Part shown: positions 26,114-37,095 of the stretch, in pieces | Layout: the number at the start of each line of letters is the position of its first letter | Position numbering within the stretch: the first letter of the stretch is position 1 | Source: Strigops habroptila | Taxonomy: Eukaryota > Chordata > Aves > Psittaciformes > Psittacidae | DNA length: 64,000 bases | Direction: 5' to 3' | NCBI RefSeq assembly: GCF_004027225.2 | Contig: NC_044301.2 | Location: 18,648,733 to 18,712,732 of the forward strand | The notes under the pieces: generated by a model | Database searches by the model: none | The model's input: only the letters and a program-made list of their open reading frames with translations | Told to the model about the DNA's origin: nothing | Position numbers and translations under genes: made by a program

Positions 26114-27532
26114 CAAGTTTTTAGATGTTGGAACCCTTGAGTTAGGCTCAGTCATGAGATCCTCCCTGCTGCCACACAACACCCTACAGAGCATGGACAC
26201 TGACCACCCCACCCCCCATCATCATCATCGCTGTTTTCTCTCAAGAAAAGCAGGACTACCATCTCAACATGCTTTAACTGGATGGAAGCACAACAAGCTT
26301 CACCACTTTAACTGCAAAATCTGGCAGTGCCACTGGAGAACCCAAGCCAGAGTCAAAATGGGATTTTCCCTTTCAAGGAAGCAGAACAAGAGCCTGAGCA
26401 GACACCAAGACTCCAGGACACAACACAATAGGTAAAGGAAGCAGCTTCCTATTTATGTTCTCAATATATGGTTTGCACTGTATGTATCCTGATACACATC
26501 AAAACCTGACAGCTCTCAAGCACCTAACAGCATTTCCAAGGTTCAAACAGTGCAACCTAACTTACAACCGTATATGAAATCAGAGGAATTCAGGGAGCCC
26601 TGCCTGGAAAGCAGAAGTGCACAGGTACCTCTCAGGTCATTCAATGCGAGGCTAAAATTCAATTACTACAGCACTGATTAAACAAGCTATGAATGCTATG
26701 CAAAGCAGACTTTATTTTTAGATGCATATATTCTTAGTGGGAACGAATCTCCCTCCTCTGGCCTCAATAATTCAAGCAGCTTCCAGTCCACGGGGAAACC
26801 CACCATCTTCCCAGGTTCAGAAAAGGCAGCCCTCAGCCAGAGAGTTCACCACAAAAATGCAGATTTACTGACAAAATTAGCTACTTTCAACTACAGATCC
26901 TATGATACAGCCATGGATTAAGCTAGCAGACATGGGACTCAGAAGCTCTTACAATATTACCATTTTATATTGTGCAATACAGATGATTTTTGAGACATAG
27001 AAAATATTTACCAAAATCTACATTATTACACAGCCTGAAAGCTTTCTAAGGAAATCAACAGGCCATCAGCAAAACATTTGGCATCTATTTCAGTAGATTC
27101 TTTTCAACAGCAAAGTTCTGTTGGGTTATTAGAACATAAATATGATACATTTTTTTAGGCAAGAATCAAAAAATCACAAAATAGAATGGGCCAATCAGCA
27201 CTCAGGTCTGACAAAAACACTCTACTAACCTGAAGCAGAGCACTAGGAGTAACTAAGCCTTGCTACCGAAGATGACAAACCTGAAGTCTTCTACAAATTC
27301 AGAAACAGCCTTACAAAGAAAGTCATTTCAAAATTACTTCAAGCTGAGCTTTGGATGTTTTGAGTATTTTGTAGAGGTAACTAACTACTCCCAGTGAGTT
27401 TCAAAAGGCATGAATATTTTAGGCCACGTGTACTGCATGTAGAGGATAAACACCTCGAGTGACAGACATGGCGACATGTTTGCCAATTAGATTCTATATT
27501 CCTGCCAAAATATCATGTAACATGCTAAAAGT

Positions 27533-29275
27533 GCACATAGAATAGTTAGGGTTGGAAAGGACCTTAAGATCATCTAGTTCCAACCCCCCTGCCATGGGCA
27601 GGGACACCTCACACTAGACCATGTCCTCCAAGGCTCTGTCCAACCTGGCCTTGAACACTGCCAGGGAACGGAGCATTTACCACTGCTCTGGGCAACCTGT
27701 TCCAGTGCCTCGCCACCCTCACAGTAAAGAACTTCTTCCTTATATCTGACCTGAACTTCCCCTGTTTAAGTTTAAACCCATTCTCCCTTGTCCTATCACT
27801 ACAGTCCCTGATGAAGAGTCCTGTCCTGGGTTCAGCTGGAGCAGTCATTTTTCTTCCTAGTAGCTGGTGCAGAGCTGTGGTTTTGACTTTAGCCTGAGAA
27901 CAGTGCTGATAATGCACTGATGGTTTTAGTTGTTGCTAAGTAATGCTTACCCCAATCAAGGACTTTTTCAGTGTTGTGCTCTGCCAGGGAGGAGGGGCAC
28001 AAGAAGCTGGGAGGAAACAGAGACAGGACACCTGACCCAAACTAGCCAAAGGGGTATTCCATACCACAGCATGTCACGCCCAGTATAGAAACTGGGGGGA
28101 GTTACCCGGAAGGCCCAGATCACTGCTTGAGTTGGGCCGGGTATCAGTTGGCGGGTGGTGAGCCGAGTAATCTCTCCCCTCATTATTTCCCTTATCATTA
28201 TTATTATTATTGGTGGTAGCAGTAGTGGTTTCGTATTATACCTTAGTTACTGGACTGCTCTTATCTCAACCCGTGGGAGTTACATTCTTTCGATTCTCCT
28301 CCCCATCCCTCTGGGAGCGGGGGGAGGAAGAAGGGGGGGAGTAAGAGAGTGGCTGCGTGGTTCCGAGTTACCGGCTGGGCTTAAACCATGACGAGTCCCT
28401 CCCCAGCATCCTTATAGGCCCCCTTCAGACACTGGAAGGCTGCTATGAGGTCTCCACGCAGCCTTCTCTTCTCCAGGCTGAACAGCCCCAACTTCCTCAG
28501 CCTGTCTTCATATGGGAGGTGCTCCAGCCCCCTTATCATCCTCATGGCCCTCCTCTGGACTTGCTCCAACAGCTCCATGTCCTTCTTATGTTGAGGACAC
28601 CAGAACTGTACGCAGTACTCCAAATGGGGTCTCATGAGAGTAGAGTAGAGGGGCAGGATCCCCTCCTTCGACCTGCTGGTCACACTTCTTTTGATGCAGC
28701 CCAGGATACGGTTGGCTTTCTGGGCTGCAAGCGCACACTGCCAGCTCATGTTAAGCTTCTCATCAACCAACACCCCCAAGTCCTTCTCTGCAGGGCTGCC
28801 CTGAATCTCTTCTCTGCCCAACCTGTAGCTGTGCCTGGGATTGCCCCCACCCAGGTGTAGGACCTTGCACTTCACATTGTTGAACTTCATGAGGTTGGCA
28901 TCGGCCCACCTCACAAGCGTGTCAAGGTCCCTCCGGATGGCATCCCTTCCCTCCAGCGTATCAACTGAACCACACAGCTTGGTGTCGTCGGCAAACTTGC
29001 TGAGGGCGCACTCCATCCCACTGTCCATGTTGACAACAAAGGTGTTGAACAGGATCGGTCCCAACACCAACCCCTGAGGGACACCACTTGTTACCCGTCT
29101 CCAATTGGACAATGAGACCTTGACCGCAACTCTCTGTGTGCAGCCATCCAGCCAATTCCTTATCCACCAGGTGTCCATCAATCACATTTATGTCTCTCCA
29201 GTTTAGAGACAAGGATGTTGTGCGGGACAATGTCAAATGCTTTGCACAAGTCCAGGTAGATGATGTAATTCCAGT
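27533..29275 (-). mobile_element. CR1 LINE, RT C-terminus to 3' end, split by an LTR
   Basis: An antisense CR1 copy. Its 3' end is at about 27535 and its upstream part runs to about 29275. The segment 29181-28400 (minus) keeps an open frame with reverse transcriptase motifs: [21 protein letters not shown] with the catalytic FADD, and the [10 protein letters not shown] segment. An ERV solo LTR (27822-28392) sits inside it with a short target duplication. In CNOT1 intron 1. Confidence 0.9.
27822..28392 (+). repeat. Solo LTR nested in CR1, with target duplication
   Basis: A complete LTR of the same family as elements A-C, from TGTCCTGGGTTCAG to a decayed end. GAGTCC occurs directly before (27816-27821) and directly after (28393-28398) it. 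That is a 6-bp duplication, or 5 bp if the LTR end is counted as CG instead of CA. No internal sequence is present, so this is a recombined solo LTR. Confidence 0.9.
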
Positions 29276-30014
29276 CAACTGGAAGCCACAATGATGATTA
29301 TACACAGTAACTTTAGTTTACAGAAAGCAGCTGAACTGAGCACATTATGTTTGCTCCCATACGCTAAGGCCACTTAAGTTCCAGGTTTGGAACATACCTC
29401 AAATATATCAGGCATGCACCAATCATGACATGGCCGCTTCAGGCATGTTCACATCTTAGCTAGGATTGTTTACACTAAAAAACCCAAAAAAAAATCCCAA
29501 GAAACTCTCACTTCCCACTTTCCCTTCAGTCAAACACCGCGGAATAGCTTCTGTTGGAGGCAAGTGAAGAAAATTTAGGGACCTGTTCTCTAAGGCTTTG
29601 TGCTGTTCTCCCATCCAAAATGGGTTTTAGAAGAGTTAAATATTATGTCAAAAGGTAAAAGAGAACTGCAGTATTCATATAGTAGGGGTGGTTATAAAAA
29701 AAATAAAAATAATAAAAGTCTGGCTAAAATAGTGCTGTCCTCAACCATGGTACAACGATAAGAATCCCCAGGACAATTCACAGCAATGACCCATCACGGG
29801 GTCCCAAAATCTAACTGTCCACTTTTCCTAAGTTACCTTTGCCCACTTTCTCTTCCACTTACTCAACCAAGCACCACCAGCAGCCATTTCAGCATCAATT
29901 AAAATGAATTAAACATCTAGGAGCACTATGCTAGAAGAACAAACAGGATTAGGTATGTCAAGGACAGATGGAAGGAAGGAAGGACGGATGAAAAGAAAGA
30001 AGGACAGAAGGAAA

Positions 30015-30092
30015 GATCACAGACTGGTTTAGGTTGGAAGGGACCTTAAAGATCATCTAGTTCCAACCCCCTTGCAGCTTGCTCCAAGTTTG
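30015..30092 (-). repeat. CR1 LINE 3'-end scrap
   Basis: Only the 3' core is present (TTTAGGTTGGAAGGGACCTT in plus reading), ending near TTGCAGCTTGCTCCAAG. Preceded by an AAGG/AAAG-rich simple repeat. Confidence 0.75.
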
Positions 30093-31204
30093 GTTTGGGG
30101 ACACCAGGCCAATAGGATCAACAGTTAATAGCAAACTTAAAAAGCATAAGGGCAGAAATACCCAAGACATTAAGCCTAGAAAGAACAAAGAAGTCTACTA
30201 CCAACTAGTTTATGAAACAGTCACCTCACCTGGACTCCTCCAGCCTGTAATTTTAGTTGATGCCAATACAGTTACTTTGGAAACAGGAAATACTTAAGTT
30301 GTGTGCACTCAGAATGACTTGTCAAGTGTCATACCTGTTTTGTTACCTGCTTAAAAAAATAGTTCTGCTAAGAACAGATGCCACTCTTCTTTCCAACAAA
30401 TGGGATTCAGAAACAGTTTAAGCTCATAACGAACCCACAGACTAGGTGTTGTATTTCTTAGTTTTATCTCACTTCTGTTGTAGAAACAGTCCAAATTGTT
30501 TGTTGAAATTAAACTACAACTGCTCAGTAGCCTTACTGTATAAAGAGAACATGGTACTATCCCAAATTAGCAAACTATTGCAAAGGAACTATTTCTAACA
30601 ATACAGCATCCATTGCTATTTCTAGTTTCCAAACAAGCAAGTCCATTTTACTGGGCAGCATGTCCTTAACTGGAGGACAGCATTAAGAAGCATTCCTTCC
30701 ATGGGGTCTGCAGGAAAGTTCAGTCACCCATTATTTACTACAGGCCACTTTTTACAAGCTCCTGGTTTTCACTGGGTAAGTGACAACAATGCTGATCTCC
30801 TCAAGAGGCTGCCAAGCCAGGCTCGGGGGGGGGGGGGGGGGGGACAGGACGACACCAGCATCAACCACTTCCCAAGTCTCCCAGAGCTCTACTTGTCACG
30901 ATCAACACTAAAAAAGTGGGCAGGGAAGAGAAATGAAAACAGCTCAAAAACTGAAGAGCTCCGTGCTACCCAGAAATTATCACCTTCCAGCCTGCACCCA
31001 CAGACCCACAACACCAGCAGCTCCCACCCTGAGCAGAGGCACAGCCCGTCAAAGTTCACTCGGCTTCTCCTCCCACCAACTGGACATGGGCGGAGGAAGC
31101 AGGTGGTGGCAAAGAGCCAGGAGTGGCATAGGCCAGGCTGCAGGCACCTCGCAGACTGCCCCGCTTGCACCCTGGAGACAGCAGGGCTGAGTGCACTCCT
31201 TCTA

Positions 31205-32634
31205 CCAGCCCCACTGGATTGGCAGCTGGCCAACACAAAGTCTCTCTACAAAAAGGGCAGGAAGGAAGACCCTGGGAACTACAGGCCTGTCAGCCTGACC
31301 TCAGTGCCAGGGAAGGTCATGAAGCAGATGATCCTAAGTGAGATCATAAAGCACATGCAGGAAAACAGAGGGATCAGGCCCAGACAGCATGGGTTCATGA
31401 AGGGCAGGTCCTGCTTGACCAACCTGATCTCCTCCTATGACAAGGTAACCTGCCTGGTTAATGAGGGAAAGGCTGTGGACATTGTATATTTGGACTTTAG
31501 TAAAGCATTTGACACTGTCTCCCACAGCATTCTCCTGGAGAAAATGGCTGCTCATGGCCTGGATAGGAGGATTCATCGCTGGGTTGGAAACTGGCTGGAT
31601 GGCAGAGCCCAAAGAGTAGTGGTGAAAGGTGTCACATCAAGTTGGCGACCGGTCGCTAGTGGTGTCCCTCATGGCTCAGTGTTAGGGCCAGTGTTATTTA
31701 ATATCTTCATTGATGATCTGGATGAGGGGATTGAGTGCAGCCTCAGTAAATTTGCAGATGACACTAAGTTGGGTGGGAGTGTTGATCTGCTGGAGGGTAG
31801 GGAGGCTCTGCAGAGGGATCTGGACAGGCTGGATTGGCCACTGGCTGTGGCCAATGCTATGAAGTTCAACAAGGCAAAGTGCTGGGTCCAGCAACTGGGC
31901 CACAAGAACCCCATGCAATGCTCCAGGCTTGGAGAAGAGCAGCTGGAAAGCTACTCATGGAAAAGGACCTGGGGGTGCTGATTGATGGCTGCTGAACATA
32001 AACCAGCTTATGCTCAGGCAGCCAAGGACAATGGCATCCTGGCCTGTATCCAGAAACAGTGTGGCCAGCAGGGCCAAGGCAGTGATCATCCCCCTGCACT
32101 GGGCACTGGTGAGGCTGCACCTCAAATCCTGTGTTCACTTCTGGGCCCCTCACTGTAAGAGAGACATTGAGGTGCTGGAGCTGGGCCAGAAAAGGGCAAC
32201 GGAGCTGGCAAATGGTCTGGAGAATAAGTCTGATGAGGAACACCTGAGGGACCTGGGGGGTTTAGTCTGGAGAAGAGAAGGCTCAGGGGGAATCTTATCG
32301 CTCTCTACAACTACCTGAAAGAAGTACGGAGCCAGGAGGGGGCTGGTCTCTTCTCCCAAAGAACAAGTGATAGGACAAGAGGAAATGGCCTCAAACTGTG
32401 CCAAGGGAGGTTTAGATCAGATATTAGGAACAATTTCTTCACTGAGAAGGTGGTCAGGCATTGGAACAGGCTGCCCAGGGCAGTGGTGGAATCGCCGTCC
32501 CTGGAAGTGTTCACAAGCTGTATAGATGAGGCCCTTAGTGACATGGTTTAGTGGTGGCCTTGGCAGTGCTGGGGAAACGGTTGAACTTGATGACCTTAAA
32601 GGTCTTTTCCAACCTGACTGATTCTATGATTCTA
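31205..32634 (+). mobile_element. CR1 LINE fragment with RT remnant
   Basis: Sense-orientation CR1 carrying reverse transcriptase motifs in one open stretch (about 31250-31979): [33 protein letters not shown] and FADDTKLGG. The frame breaks after that. The copy ends with GATTCTATGATTCTAC at 32620-32634, about 140 bp from CNOT1 exon 1. The open stretch extends upstream to 30701 into unrelated sequence by chance. Confidence 0.9.
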
Positions 32635-32639
32635 CACCA

Positions 32640-33300
32640 CCCGCCACCCCTACGGTAACACCGAGATCTCAGCCCCCGCTGCTCCGCGACACCCGCCCCC
32701 GTACGCGCGCGCAGCCTATCCGCGAGACGCCTATACGCGAGCCGGGACTGTGCTGTGCGCGACAACCACCACTTACCTCAAGGGTCGGGAGCAAGAGGTA
32801 GGCTGTGGCCGATCGCGCTTTTACCCTCTCGCCTCCGCCGTTTCGCTACAAAATGGCGGACGGGGTCGCGCGCTCACGTCGCGGCCTTTCCCCTCCCCCG
32901 TCCCCTCGCGGCACGCCAGCGCGGGAGGGGAGGGAACGGGACGGGCGGGGGAACAGCGGAGGGAGTGCGGGTGGGCGGGGCTTCCTGCCGAGCTTCCCTC
33001 CCCACCTGGCGTGGCGCTCTACCAATCAGAGCGCAGCGCCGAGAGCGACCTGGCCAATCAACGCGGAGCGACCTCTAGGGGGACGTTCTGCTTCCCTCCC
33101 CGCCTTAGCCCCGCCCTCACGCGGAGCTAGCGCTGCACTCCCATTGGCCAGAGAGCGGCTCGAGTCCTTCCTACTCTTAGCCAATCAGCTGGGATTGGCA
33201 AGGCGCTGGGACGGGGCGGAAAGGGGAAATGGCGGGGAGTGCCAAAGTGTGCGCGGAGTCATGGTGGGGGCGCGGGTGTCTCTCCTCGAATAGTGCTATC
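32640..33300 (-). promoter_or_regulatory. CNOT1: CNOT1 CpG-island promoter with CCAAT cluster
   Basis: CpG-dense sequence around the non-coding exon. Upstream of the inferred start are GC boxes (GGGCGGGG near 32943 and 32973) and five CCAAT motifs within about 180 bp: 33023-33027, 33055-33059, 33143-33147 (inverted), 33181-33185 and 33194-33198 (inverted). Repeated CCAAT boxes suggest NF-Y control of a housekeeping promoter. A second AAATGGCGGG motif on the plus strand at about 33227 could start a divergent transcript; I see no coding gene there. Confidence 0.7.
32777..32880 (-). other. CNOT1: CNOT1 non-coding exon 1
   Basis: A consensus donor (GAG then GTAAGT on the minus strand) marks the exon end at 32777. 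The exon reads GCCATTTTGTAGCGAAACGG near its start, a YY1-like GCCATTTT element typical of TSS-proximal sites in housekeeping genes. The upstream limit (about 32860-32880) is a guess from that motif. It lies in a CpG island. Confidence 0.6.
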
Positions 33301-33733
33301 CTCCCCGTATTCCCCTACCCTTGCCTCGCTGTCTCGTGTGTCCCCGTCGTCCGTCCCCCCCCCTGGCGGTGGTACGGCCCCAGGCACAGCGCCCCCCACC
33401 CACCGGCGCTGCCTTGGTACGCTCCCAGGCGCTGCAGCCCCAGCACATCCCGGGGCCTGGGTATCACACATTGTGTCTCCCGGCGCTGAGTTTCCTCCCC
33501 GGGCCGTTCTGCCTCTCCGTTTGCACACTTCCGGCTCCCGGTCCCGCAGAGGAAGTTCCTGGAGCCCGTCAGTCACACCCCCCCCCAGGGTTGAGGTCGC
33601 CACCCTGACACCCCAGAGCAGCCCCTTCCTGCCCGCCTCAGCCACCCCACAAGCTGCCTTCCAGACCTGGGGGACAACACGGGGACCCCCAGGACCTCCC
33701 CCGGGTACGGAAGTACCCCGGGGTATTACGAGG

Positions 33734-34235
33734 TGTGATAAATTAATCGAGTCCCAAATAGGATTTTTAGAATTTATTAAACGAATAAAGGCAAGCAAAC
33801 AGCGCTGAGTGCGCCGGGAGTCTCTGCCCACCAAGACACACACCCCACAGTTCCCGCCCCTGGTTTATATATCTTTCAGGGATAGGCGTGTCTCAAACTT
33901 TCCCGCTTCGGACTTTTCCCGCCTCGGCTAGCAGCGACCTTCCAGGGGTAGGCGTGTCTCCAACTTTTCCCGTGTCGGCTAGCAGCGACCTTCCAGGGAT
34001 AGGCGTGTCCTGAACTTCTCCTGCTTCGGCTAGCAACAAAACCAGCCCAACCGGTTTTAGGCTGGTATGCTGCAATGCCTGCCAAACGACCTTGCAAAAA
34101 ACCTTGCAAACATAGGAACTATATACATTACAGATATCCATCACGAGTCTTATCACCATCTTAGCCCTCACACATTACCGCCATTTCTTATATGGTTATT
34201 TGCTCACTGTATAGGTTTCACAACATTCTATAACA
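33734..34235 (-). repeat. Probable LTR of a different ERV family
   Basis: Read on the minus strand it has LTR architecture: a TATATAAACC box (about 33861-33870), then AATAAA signals (about 33772-33790) and an end in ATTTATCACA near 33734. A TGTTATAGAATG start near 34235 is a guess. It contains a 50-bp tandem repeat. No clear target duplication was found. Confidence 0.5.
33876..34037. repeat. Tandem repeat, about 50-bp unit, three copies
   Basis: Three successive units starting near 33876, 33940 and 33990, each with the core AGGCGTGTC and ending in TCGGCTAGCA. The first has about 14 extra bases. Probably U3 enhancer-like repeats of the surrounding LTR. Confidence 0.75.
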
Positions 34236-34604
34236 GAATACATTTCCAGGTTTCCTAACCCCTTAAAAGCATCTAAGCAACCAAACAAGGAACAAAACAT
34301 TTCTTTTAGCAATTGTGTGATTAACCAAGGGAATTATTCCCTTGTCTCTTCTTCCCTCTTACTGTGATGTCGACAGGGACATTTATCATATTCTTTTACA
34401 CATAATGATCACTAAGATTTCCGAATTATTGACACGAATCACTCCTATGTTCTTCACACGAGGCACTGAGGAAATGCCTCAGCTCTGGCAGAGACCTCCT
34501 CCTCAGCTGCCATGGGGTCAGCACTGACAGACACACACCCCCGGCCTGACACCATCCAACCCAAAGCTCATGGAGGTTTGGGACACGGCTTCATCCCACC
34601 TAGG

Positions 34605-34997
34605 ACAGGCTGAGAACATTGGGGCTGTTCAGCCTGGAGAAGAGAAGCTGTGTGGAGACCTCAAAGCAGCCTTCCAGTATCTGAAGGGGGCCTATAAGGA
34701 TGCTGGGGAGGGACTCTTCATCACGGACTGTAGCGATAGGACAAGGGGCAATGGGTTCAAACTTAAACAGGGGAGATTTAGGTTAGATATAAATAAGTTG
34801 TTCCCTGCGAGGGTGGTGAGGCCCTAGCACAGGTTGCCCAGAGAAACTGTGGCTGCCCCATCCCTGGCAGTGTTCAAGGTCAGGTTGGATGGGGCTTGGA
34901 GCAACCTGCTCTAGTGGAAGGTGTCCCTGCCTGTGGCAGGGGGTTGGAACTGGATGAGCTTAAGGTCCTTTCCAACCCAAACCATTCTAGGATTCTC
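34605..34997 (+). repeat. CR1 LINE 3' fragment
   Basis: Sense CR1 tail from GGCTGAGAACATTGGGGCTG to the terminal CCATTCTAGGATTCTCT. Between the CNOT1 promoter and element B. Confidence 0.88.
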
Positions 34998-35240
34998 TCT
35001 CTCTTCCCCAGCCCCACAGAAATCACCTCATGCCTGCCTGGTGCATGTTTATTGAGTCGAGGTCCCTCTGCTTTCTGCACGTATAAAATACATTTTAAAA
35101 GGCTGATGTTTGTAAACAGTCAGAGGAGCAGTAAGGCAAACAGAGAAACAGCCACAGCACCTCCATACCCCCCCTGCCCTTAGCCACATGGACCCCTCGG
35201 GAGGGATCGAGGGAGTCCAGCAGCTCCCGGGGTGTTCTGC

Positions 35241-35959
35241 TGACAGACAGGGTACACCACAAAGTGACCACACACTAGCTGTATAATATGCAGAGTTTAT
35301 TAAACAAGCACACTAAAGCCAATAAGCACACTAAAGCAAGCACACTAATGTGACTTAGGCAAATATCTCTCTGTATATAGTGAATAAGTACAATAAAGCA
35401 AATCAGAGATATAGGTATATAAGTACCAAAAAAAGTCATCAATGCATTAAATCATTGCCATATAGAAAGAACAGAGATTAAGAAGAAATACATCACTAAT
35501 TACCACTGAATCATCATCCAGGCCCACACTTCCAGCTGGGAAGCCCCATTGCAGCCGATGCCAGGAGTTTCAGGTAATTGGGAAAATTCTTACATGGTGC
35601 GTCCACCCATAGGTGAGGCTTCTCTCATGGCCACAAGAGGGTCCCGCTTTTATACCCTTATCAAAACAACCGGCTTTATGCCAGATCTCTAATTGTTTAC
35701 TCGTGGGGCTGTGCAGTTTCTCATGATCTCACTGTTGTCCACTCTGAGAGTGTTGGCCAGGAACCCCAGTGCGGCCAAGTATGAAGGTCATAGAACAGCT
35801 GCACACCTATGCTTTCCTGCCTCTTTCTGACAGTCACGATGAACATAAACATATGTACTCTACCGAATACACTGTAGCAAACAACATCCTTTGTTATGTC
35901 TCTCGGTCATGAGAGGGAATCAACTCTCAGCTAGGTTCCCATCCATTACACAGGGTGAC
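35241..35959 (-). repeat. Probable LTR, third ERV family
   Basis: On the minus strand: TGTCACCCTGTG start (about 35959), GGGTATAAAAGCGGG TATA region (about 35645-35660), AATAAACTCTGC poly(A) region (about 35295-35305) and a CTGTCTGTCA end. No convincing target duplication. Boundaries are approximate. Confidence 0.5.
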
Positions 35960-36204
35960 AACCAAAGTCATGGAACACCGTGTCTGCCTCCACTTTGGCC
36001 GTGGGACCTCCCTGTGCCCAGCACACCTTTGGGAAAGCCAGAGCCACAAAACCCACTGGGTAACAAATCCCTCTCCAACTTGATGGGGGACAGGCACTGA
36101 AAGGCATCTCTGTGCTGGCATCTGCTGCGGGGCTCCATGGAAGGTGGCTCTCTGCTCCCCATGACCAGGAGGAGCGGGCTGCAGGTGGGGTGGGCACCCT
36201 CTTA

Positions 36205-36385
36205 TTTCACTATCCAGAGGGACCTGGACAGGCTGGAGAGGTGGGCAAACCTCATGGAGTTCAAAAAGGCCAAGTACAAGGTCATTCATCTGAGTCGGGG
36301 CAATCCCAAGCACATGCTGAGGGAGGCTGGACTGAAAGCATCCCTGAGAAGGAATTGGGGGTGTTGATTGATGAGAAGCTCACAG
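36205..36385 (+). repeat. CR1 LINE RT scrap
   Basis: A short sense CR1 coding scrap (QRDLDRLERWANLMEFKKAK frame, then a GVLIDEKL segment) left of element B; both ends truncated. Confidence 0.8.
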
Positions 36386-36471
36386 CCTTCACACAGTCCC
36401 CCAAACATTCATGCTGTGCTTGGGGCTTTTCTTCCTCCTTCTCCAAAGAGGGGCCAAGCCAGATTTTGCAC

Positions 36472-37033
36472 TGTCCTGGGTTCAGCTATAGCAGTCATTT
36501 TTTCTCCTTAGTAGCTGGTGCAGTGCTGTGTTTTTTAACTTTCAGCCTGGGAACAACGCCGATAACACCGATGTTTTTAGTTGTTGCTCAGTAATGTTTA
36601 CTCCGACCAAGGACTTTCTCAGTCTCATGCTTTGCCAGGGAGGAGGGGAAGCCAGGAGGAAGCAGAGACAGGACACCTGACCCAAACTAGCCAAAGGGGT
36701 ATTCCATACCACAGCACATCATGCCCAGTATAGAAACCGGTGGGAGTTACCTGGAAGGCCAGATCACTGCTCGGGTCGGGCTGGGTATCGGCGGGTGGTG
36801 AGCAATTGTATCCTCTCCCCTTGTTATTTCCCTTATCATTATTATCATTGGTGGTAGCAGTAGTGGTTTTGAATTATACCTTAGTTAGTGGACTGCTCTT
36901 ATCTCAACCCGTGGGAGTTAAATTTCTTCTGATTCTGCTCCCCATCCCTCCGGGAGCAGGGGGAGGAAGAAGAGGGGGGAGTGAGGGAGCGGCTGCATGG
37001 CTCCGAGTTACCAGCTGGGCTCAAACCACGACA
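36472..37033 (+). repeat. 5' LTR of element B
   Basis: 562 bp from TGTCCTGGGTTCAG to CCACGACA. Contains a TATA-like AGTATAGAAACC near 36727-36738. Differs from the 3' LTR at scattered positions, showing an old insertion. Confidence 0.9.
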
Positions 37034-37041
37034 GTTCTTTG

Positions 37042-37059
37042 TGGCTCCCAACGTGGGGC
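37042..37059 (+). other. Primer binding site, tRNA-Lys1,2 type (element B)
   Basis: TGGCTCCCAACGTGGGGC, one mismatch from the tRNA-Lys1,2 consensus site, 8 bp after the LTR. Its mismatch differs from that of element A, so the ancestral site was probably perfect. Confidence 0.82.
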
Positions 37060-37095
37060 ACGAAGGGTTGAGATAATGACAGATCTGATCAGAGT

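Larger units (their letters stand above)
24241..32776 (-). other. CNOT1: CNOT1 intron 1
   Basis: The 8.5-kb first intron between the non-coding exon 1 and the start-codon exon. It contains a CR1 with a nested solo LTR (27533-29275), a small CR1 piece (30015-30092), a long CR1 fragment (31205-32634), a poly-A run (about 26082-26110), a purine-rich AAGG-type patch (29970-30010) and a poly-G run (about 30825-30842). I see no other gene. Confidence 0.6.

Noticed and set aside
28381-29181. A 266-codon frame as a host gene
   Set aside because: It is the C-terminal part of CR1 reverse transcriptase.
30701-31981. A 426-codon open frame
   Set aside because: The second half is CR1 reverse transcriptase and the first half is unrelated low-complexity and poly-G sequence; a chance fusion, not a gene.
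33239-33843. Long overlapping open frames on both strands
   Set aside because: GC-rich CpG-island sequence is naturally stop-poor; no homology, no splice signals, Pro/Gly/Arg-rich translations.
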